Below, in pieces: positions 58,634 to 64,000 of a DNA stretch of 64,000 bases. The position numbers were made by a program, and so were the translations under genes. Source of the stretch: Runella zeae DSM 19591 (lineage in GTDB: Bacteria; Bacteroidota; Bacteroidia; Cytophagales; Spirosomataceae); NCBI RefSeq assembly GCF_000423565.1, contig NZ_KE384043.1, positions 115,550 through 179,549 on the forward strand, read 5' to 3'. Each line of letters begins with the position of its first letter. Position 1 is the stretch's first letter. The notes below the pieces were generated by a model. It was not told the DNA's origin. It worked only from the letters and a program-made list of their open reading frames with translations, and made no database searches.

Positions 58634-60892
58634 CTATTCGGAGCGGGGAACTAAATGCTCGATGACGACCAAAGTCCCTCCATTAGGGGCATTTTGTATC
58701 TCTATTTTGCCTCCCAGATATTTTACTTTAGCTCGGATAGAGCTCAAACCCTTGCCTTCGCTTGGAGGAAAAGGCTTGAGACCTAAGCCATTATCTTCAA
58801 CCATGACAGACAAGGTGTGGTCGGGTTGCTCTACTACTTCTACAAATGCTTCAGTGGCCTGAGCGTGTTTGAGGGTATTCTGGATAAGTTCTTGGATGAT
58901 TTTAAAAACATCATGAAGAAAAGAAATAGAGTAATGAGGATTTTCTTCGATGCCTATCACAAGGGTATCAAGATGTAATTTGCCAGAGAGGTTGACAGTA
59001 TCAGCCAAATCTTGGACGGCATGACCAAATCCATACCTTTCGATGAGTAAGGGTGTGAGTCGGTGACTGATATTCCGAATCGTAGTGCTCACATTGCCCA
59101 AGACTTCGTAGGCTTTGGTAAGCTTTGGCTCGCTATGAACATCGGTGAGACCTTTTTCTAATACCGACGATACATTGAGAGAGACAAGTGCGAGCGACGA
59201 ATTGACTTCGTCGTGGAGCTGGTCGGCCACTTTGCGGCGTTCATTTTCTTCGGCTTCCATGATTCCTTTGATGAGGTAAATATGGCGCTGTTTTTTCAAT
59301 TGCTCTAGCTCGGCCTGCTTGAGTTCTAAGGTTTGACGATTTCTAATTTGACGGTTGCGTAGATAAAGCATCAAAAAAACAATAGCCAACACAGCCGTGC
59401 TTATGATAGCACCATACAAAAGACGTTCGCGTTTGATTTGCAGCTCGCGGGCATTTTTTTCTTTGTTTAGTCTCACCACTTGTTGTTCTTTTTCTCTCAA
59501 ACCTACTTTTGCCAATACTTGCTGAATAGCTCTATAACGGTTGAGGTTGGTAAGCGAATCTTTGATGGTATGGTAAGTTTGAAGATGTTGGAGATGTTGA
59601 GGCAACAGACCTCGGGCTTTCTCCAACTCTGCCAAATATTGATAATAATAAAGCCCAGTAGCCGAGTAAGGTCGACTATGTGCCAATGTATCAAAGGTTT
59701 GTAGTATATTTTTGGCTTTCTCAAAAGCTCCTGTAAGAGTAAGAGCATGGGCATAGTATAAAGGGGCAGGCATAAAATAAAACGCCGCTGTGCTGCCTTT
59801 TTCGAGTGCTTGCTGATGGTACAAAAGTGCCGATTGAGGGCGTTTTTCATACTCTGCTATCAGCCCAGCCGCCGTAAAATAGTTTGGAAAAGGAATGTCT
59901 TTTTCGGGGAGTTGAAGTAAAGTTTGGGTCTGTTTTAAGTAGTTTTTTGCTTCTTTATACTGGCCTATTGTCGCTTTTGTAAAAGCCATTTGGGTCGTAA
60001 AAAAAGGCGTTTGAGTAGGAATAAGGTTGGGCTTAATGACGACTTCATTCAATAAATCCGCAAATTGATTAGCGTTGGAGTTGTCGGCCAAAATGAGATT
60101 TTGCTGGAGCATATAAAAGTAAAGTGTGGGGATAGGATTTCTAAACCAAAAATTACTTCTTTCATAAAACCTTGGCCGTCGCGTCAAGGAGGAATCTTTG
60201 GCTAGCTCTAGCAATGCTTCCGCTTCTGCTACTTGTTGAGCGGGGTTTTCATCCAAAAAATTGACAACAAAATTATAGCGAGCCGTAAATTCGGCATTTT
60301 TGTCGTTGAGTCCTTCGGTTAGCTTAATAGCCTGACGGTAAAAGTTTTCGCGAGATTTAACATCATTGGGCGGAATGTGATATGCAGCGTGTAGTGTATA
60401 AAAAAAGGCGAGATTTTCGCGGTCATTAGCTGCCCTGGCACTTGCTTCTCCCAGGGCTAAGTATTTGGCTGATGAGTCGGCTTTTTCCCAATGATTGTAT
60501 AAAAATACAAGTCCTACCAAGGCTTCTCGATATTGTTCCGAATTCAAAGGCGCATTGCGAAGGGTTTTTTGATAAAGTATTTCTGATTCATCAAATACCC
60601 CAAACGACTCCTTGGCCCGTGCCCAAGCCATGAGCAGCATATGAGCCCATTGCCATTGGCCTGCCGCTTGTACTTTAGGGATATAATCTTTTAGCCAAGC
60701 ATAGCTTAGATTCAAATTGCTTTTTCCAGTATCCTGAATGAGGTCACAAGCTTTCCGAAATGATTGTTCAGTAAGAGGCTGTTTTTGAAGTTCGTTCCAT
60801 GTCGTTTTTGCTTCGGTATCGGAGAGAGTTTGGGCAATGGTGTGATAAGAGCTTAAAAATATACCAAACAAAAGAAGCTTCAGTCTTTTCAT
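58634..60892 (-). CDS. TPR-containing NarX/DesK-type sensor histidine kinase
   Basis: A 752-aa sensor: signal peptide or TM (MKRLKLLLFGIFLSSYHTIAQ), a periplasmic region of TPR-like helices (about 25-460), one transmembrane segment (about 495-513, GAIISTAVLAIVFLMLYL), a coiled coil, a HisKA_3 domain with phospho-His560 (QLHDEVNSSLALVSLN) and an HATPase domain with N box QELIQNTLKHAQ and G1 VEDNGLGL. The TPR region senses an unknown ligand or partner. Adjacent to the NarL-type regulator, which it should phosphorylate. Confidence 0.9.
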   Translation of the reverse strand: MKRLKLLLFGIFLSSYHTIAQTLSDTEAKTTWNELQKQPLTEQSFRKACDLIQDTGKSNLNLSYAWLKDYIPKVQAAGQWQWAHMLLMAWARAKESFGVFDESEILYQKTLRNAPLNSEQYREALVGLVFLYNHWEKADSSAKYLALGEASARAANDRENLAFFYTLHAAYHIPPNDVKSRENFYRQAIKLTEGLNDKNAEFTARYNFVVNFLDENPAQQVAEAEALLELAKDSSLTRRPRFYERSNFWFRNPIPTLYFYMLQQNLILADNSNANQFADLLNEVVIKPNLIPTQTPFFTTQMAFTKATIGQYKEAKNYLKQTQTLLQLPEKDIPFPNYFTAAGLIAEYEKRPQSALLYHQQALEKGSTAAFYFMPAPLYYAHALTLTGAFEKAKNILQTFDTLAHSRPYSATGLYYYQYLAELEKARGLLPQHLQHLQTYHTIKDSLTNLNRYRAIQQVLAKVGLREKEQQVVRLNKEKNARELQIKRERLLYGAIISTAVLAIVFLMLYLRNRQIRNRQTLELKQAELEQLKKQRHIYLIKGIMEAEENERRKVADQLHDEVNSSLALVSLNVSSVLEKGLTDVHSEPKLTKAYEVLGNVSTTIRNISHRLTPLLIERYGFGHAVQDLADTVNLSGKLHLDTLVIGIEENPHYSISFLHDVFKIIQELIQNTLKHAQATEAFVEVVEQPDHTLSVMVEDNGLGLKPFPPSEGKGLSSIRAKVKYLGGKIEIQNAPNGGTLVVIEHLVPRSE

Positions 60893-60904
60893 AACTTGTC
60901 AATG

Positions 60905-60937
60905 TTGTATATAAAGTAAAAGTACTAAATATTTTTG
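60905..60937 (+). promoter_or_regulatory. TTG-N21-TATTTTTG promoter pair for the oxidoreductase gene
   Basis: TTGT at 60905-60908 and TATTTTTG at 60930-60937, 21 bp apart, match the Bacteroidota -33/-7 layout. The ATG at 60999 is about 60 bp downstream. Divergent from the sensor kinase gene. Confidence 0.5.
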
Positions 60938-60998
60938 CTTATATAATTGGGGAGTTTTGATACTTCAAGCTCTTTATGTGGTATAAAAACAATTGGTT

Positions 60999-62303
60999 AT
61001 GAATCGTCGCTCTTTTATCCAAAATACTGCTGCTGGCGCAGCTGTCACCCTTTTTTCTCCTTATGGCATTGCTGCTCCTCGGGCTAGCAAATACCGCACC
61101 GCCTTGATTGGTACGGGATGGTGGGGAATGAATATTTTGAGAGTAGCCATGGCGGCTGGCCAATCCAAAGTGGTAGCAATGTGTGATGTGGATCAAAATC
61201 AAATGGAAAAAGCTACGGCGGAGGTCGAAAAACTCAGTGGTGATAAACCCAAGCAGTATCGGGATTTTCGGGAGCTTTTGTCAAAAGAAAAACCTGAGAT
61301 TGTGATTGTGGCTACCCCTGACCATTGGCATCCGTTGATTTGTATCGCTGCCGTAGAAGCAGGGGCACATGTGTATGTCGAAAAGCCCATTAGCCATACT
61401 ATCAACGAAGGAAAGGCAATGGTGGCGGCAGCGCGCAAACATGGAAAAATAGTGCAAGTAGGAACTCACCGGAGGGTTTCACCTCATAATATCTCAGGGC
61501 GGGATTTTATTCGTTCGGGCAAAGTGGGCAAAATAGGCATGGTGCGTACCTTTGTAAATTACGGAGGAGGGCCTGGACAAGTTACGCCCGATGCCGAAAC
61601 CCCCAAAGGATTGGATTGGGATATGTGGTGTGGACCTGCGCCTTTGCGCCCTTTCAACCCCAAAATTCACCCACGGGGTTTTCGTCAATACTTGGATTAT
61701 GCCAACGGTCAACTGGGCGATTGGGGGATTCATTGGCTCGACCAATTGCTGTGGGTAATGGAAGAAAAGTACCCCCGTAAAGTATTTTCGACGGGTGGGC
61801 GAGCCATCCGAACCGACAATACCGACGCACCTGACCATCAGGTAGTAGCTTACGAATTTGAAAACTTTACGGCTACTTGGGAGCATCGGCAGTTTGCGGG
61901 CAATAACGCCGAAAAAACCCATCCCCAACAAGCTGTAGGCTGTTATTTTTATGGTACCGAAGGGACTTTTCATATGGGATGGCTCGACGGCTGGACTTTC
62001 TATCCGGTAGATTCCAAAAAGCCCGTTATTCATGAAGATGCCAAGCTTGATATGCCCGACCAGCAAAATATCGCTAATCTTTGGAGTGATTTTCTAACTT
62101 CTATTGAGAAAAATAAACCCTCAGTATGTGATATCGAAATCGGCTACCGCTCTACCAATATGGCTTTGCTAGGGATGCTTTCGATGAAAGCAGGAAGAAG
62201 CGTAGAATGGGACGGCGAGAAAGGAATTATCAAAAATGACCCCGAAGCCAACAAACTCCTAGAAAGACCTTACCGTAAGGGCTGGGAATATCCGAAAGCG
62301 TAG
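60999..62303 (+). CDS. Tat-exported Gfo/Idh/MocA-family oxidoreductase (third in the window)
   Basis: A 434-aa exported dehydrogenase-like enzyme. The ATG at 60999 gives the twin-arginine signal MNRRSFIQNTAAGAAVTLF; the frame opens two codons earlier at a TTG. Rossmann motif TALIGTGWWGMNILRVAM (about 33-50), EKPIS in HVYVEKPISHT with the conserved Lys, and GGGPGQVTPDAETPKGLDWD, typical of the group of large Bacteroidota/Planctomycetota oxidoreductases. Substrate unknown; the LDWDMWCGPA region helps place it near the inositol/sugar dehydrogenases. Confidence 0.9.
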   Translation: MNRRSFIQNTAAGAAVTLFSPYGIAAPRASKYRTALIGTGWWGMNILRVAMAAGQSKVVAMCDVDQNQMEKATAEVEKLSGDKPKQYRDFRELLSKEKPEIVIVATPDHWHPLICIAAVEAGAHVYVEKPISHTINEGKAMVAAARKHGKIVQVGTHRRVSPHNISGRDFIRSGKVGKIGMVRTFVNYGGGPGQVTPDAETPKGLDWDMWCGPAPLRPFNPKIHPRGFRQYLDYANGQLGDWGIHWLDQLLWVMEEKYPRKVFSTGGRAIRTDNTDAPDHQVVAYEFENFTATWEHRQFAGNNAEKTHPQQAVGCYFYGTEGTFHMGWLDGWTFYPVDSKKPVIHEDAKLDMPDQQNIANLWSDFLTSIEKNKPSVCDIEIGYRSTNMALLGMLSMKAGRSVEWDGEKGIIKNDPEANKLLERPYRKGWEYPKA

Positions 62304-62449
62304 TGGCGGTAAATCAATAATATTTCCTCTTCATTTATGGGAGAGTAGGCCTATTACTTTTAGGTAGATGCCGAAGTAATATGCTGCTCTCCCGTTTCTT
62401 CTCCGGTATATCATAAATACCTCAGTTTTCTTTGTGGTATATTTGAGCT

Positions 62450-64000
62450 ATGATACGTTGTTTCTTCCAAATTTTAGTGGGTTGTTTGTTTTCCTTTTCT
62501 TTACTTGGACAGCCGGTACTTCGGCTAGATGGACGTGATGACTACGCTCTGGAAGGATTTGTACGGTATTATAAAGATACCGTTTGGTTGGAGCCTTCAC
62601 AGGTGTTTGATAAAATAGAGCAAGGGCGTGGTATCATGCTGCCCAAGTCGTATTTTGGGGAGAAGGCTTTGAACAAAATTTACTGGTTGCATTTTCGAGT
62701 TCAAAACGACTCCATTAGTCGAACCGTTGTATTCAGGTTTAAACGTCATGACTTGCATCATTTTCAGGCGTTTAAGAAAACCTCTAATCATCTAGATACC
62801 TTAGCCTTTACGGGAGATGCGTATCCCTTTATGCAACGCCCTATTTTAGTAAGTGATTTTTGTTTTTCCCTTTCTGTGAGTCCTAATGAAGCAGCGGAGA
62901 TCCTTATTTTATTGGAAAAACGCTGGGAAGAACTCAATGCCGAATTTAGTCTCCAATCAGAGCAGAAGTTTTACTATGATGTTCGGCAAGATTACTTACT
63001 TATCTTTTTTTATGTAGGGGCTATTTTTTTTATGTTAATTTTTAATGTTTTTCTTTGGCTCAACCTTAAAGATAAAATTCATCTCTATTATATCCTTAAT
63101 TTATTATGTAATGCTACCTTGGTATTCAATGCTTTTGGCTTAGGTTTTGAATATCTGTGGCCTTACTTTACGTATCAGCAGTCTATTATCAATAGCATAT
63201 TAGCTATTTTGGGGGCAGCTACTAACCTTCTCTTCCTTTCACAATTTCTGGGACTTAAAGGAAATAGTCAATTTTTTCGACCTATTCAATATTTCGGTTG
63301 GTTTTTGGCAGTATGGGCAGTGCTAAGTTTCCCCTTTTTATTTATTAAAATAATTCATTACCCTGGATGGCTGATAGTGGCTTATCGATATGTATTACTA
63401 TGGATTATCGGAATCGCTGCCCTATTAATAATTTTAGTGATTTGGGAGCAATTCAAAAAAAACAATCCTCTTGTAAAAATTTATGCGGTATCTATCTCTT
63501 TTTTTATAGTGGGAGCCATTCTTTATGTATTATCGGTGGTATACGAAATCCCTTGGCTGCGTTCATCTGATTTTGTCATGTTAGGCAATTTATTGGAGGT
63601 CGTGACTTTGACCCTAGGCTTAACCGTGCGATATAATTCATATAAGGAACATAACAACAAATTAGCTCTTCAACTCTCTGAAACCCAAAATACAATTGCT
63701 AAGCAGATTATACAGACTCAAGAAGCCGAACGCCAACGCCTCGCCCAAGATTTGCACGATGATTTAGGAGGTACACTGTCGGCGCTAAAATGGAGAGTGG
63801 CGGTCGATGCTCCTCAGGCCGAAGTACTTGATTTAATTGATAAAGCCATCGAAGACCTTCGTAGCGTTTCACGAAATTTGCTTCCTCCTGAGTTGGCAAA
63901 AGAGGGGCTGTCGCGCGCCATTCGCTTCACGATAGAACGCCTCCAAAACGCGTCAAAAATTGAATTTACCTACATCGTTTTTGGTTCGGAGTTTCGTTTT
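62450..64000 (+). CDS. 7TM sensor histidine kinase, partial (runs off the window)
   Basis: At least 517 codons, open at the right edge. Signal-like N-terminus MIRCFFQILVGCLFSFSLLG; an extracellular beta domain (about 25-180) with YWLHFRVQND, as in 7TMR-DISMED2 sensors; seven hydrophobic segments (about 190-395, starting LLIFFYVGAIFFMLIFNVFL); then a HisKA_3 domain with phospho-His436 in QDLHDDLGGTLSALKW. The HATPase domain would lie beyond the window. This architecture senses small ligands, often carbohydrates or peptides. No response regulator is visible yet. Confidence 0.85.
   Translation, partial: MIRCFFQILVGCLFSFSLLGQPVLRLDGRDDYALEGFVRYYKDTVWLEPSQVFDKIEQGRGIMLPKSYFGEKALNKIYWLHFRVQNDSISRTVVFRFKRHDLHHFQAFKKTSNHLDTLAFTGDAYPFMQRPILVSDFCFSLSVSPNEAAEILILLEKRWEELNAEFSLQSEQKFYYDVRQDYLLIFFYVGAIFFMLIFNVFLWLNLKDKIHLYYILNLLCNATLVFNAFGLGFEYLWPYFTYQQSIINSILAILGAATNLLFLSQFLGLKGNSQFFRPIQYFGWFLAVWAVLSFPFLFIKIIHYPGWLIVAYRYVLLWIIGIAALLIILVIWEQFKKNNPLVKIYAVSISFFIVGAILYVLSVVYEIPWLRSSDFVMLGNLLEVVTLTLGLTVRYNSYKEHNNKLALQLSETQNTIAKQIIQTQEAERQRLAQDLHDDLGGTLSALKWRVAVDAPQAEVLDLIDKAIEDLRSVSRNLLPPELAKEGLSRAIRFTIERLQNASKIEFTYIVFGSEFRF

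Noticed and set aside
62438-62445. TATATTTG element just before the final histidine kinase start
   Set aside because: Only four bases lie between it and the ATG, so transcription would begin at or inside the start codon; probably chance.
1-64000. tRNA, rRNA, CRISPR or intact insertion sequence
   Set aside because: No cloverleaf-like T-loop sequences in gaps, no regular repeat-spacer array and no transposase gene with terminal repeats were found.

Overview
The window comes from a Bacteroidota genome, most likely a Cytophagales member of the Runella/Spirosoma/Dyadobacter type. The evidence is a SusC/SusD pair, a secreted protein with a type IX secretion (T9SS) C-terminal sorting domain, many upstream TANNTTTG (-7) promoter elements, DUF1573, Bacteroidota-type LptD, Tat-exported Gfo/Idh/MocA oxidoreductases and a phosphosulfolactate synthase. 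There are no tRNA or rRNA genes, no CRISPR array and no intact insertion sequence. Species was not determined.

Region 1 (about 275-12323) is the unusual part. It is a plus-strand peptide maturation and export cassette. In order it holds a GT1-type glycosyltransferase, a degenerate-C39/VKOR/thioredoxin fusion, a small double-glycine-leader precursor whose predicted mature part has six cysteines, a secreted TlpA-like thioredoxin protein, a GT2-like glycosyltransferase, a C39-peptidase ABC exporter (PCAT), an HlyD-type adaptor and a second TlpA-like protein. The simplest reading is a disulfide-rich, possibly glycosylated secreted peptide: the VKOR/thioredoxin proteins form or shuffle disulfides, the PCAT cuts after GG and exports, and HlyD bridges the envelope. 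A tandem 21-bp operator-like array precedes the cassette, and a frameshifted DUF433 relic lies antisense inside it.

Region 2 (12577-21404) is housekeeping and envelope: an Nfu-type Fe-S scaffold, an N-acetylmuramoyl-L-alanine amidase, an MCE/MlaD protein, then on the minus strand DedA, phosphosulfolactate synthase (a possible entry to sulfonolipids) and a fused 2-oxoacid dehydrogenase E1, followed by a DUF1573 protein and a serine hydrolase lipoprotein.

Region 3 (21465-31572) is a minus-strand block: an OmpA-domain protein with tandem beta-domain repeats, an efflux adaptor and its TolC partner, a beta-lactamase-fold hydrolase with a C9 tract, a MATE transporter, and grpE-dnaJ.

Region 4 (31988-43198) holds a T9SS cargo protein, an asparagine-synthetase-like enzyme lacking the glutaminase Cys2, lptD, a sulfatase, an oxidoreductase, and a class I glutamine amidotransferase next to an ATP-grasp-like protein of unknown product.

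Region 5 (43199-50417) has susC/susD, a class III aminotransferase and dapA. Region 6 (50506-64000) has an M14 carboxypeptidase, two Tat-exported oxidoreductases, a small Arg-rich unknown, two exported ferritin-like proteins, a lipoprotein, a DUF3575-like protein, a histidine kinase/response regulator pair, and a 7TM histidine kinase that runs off the end of the window. Strong intrinsic terminators, often bidirectional, separate most transcription units.
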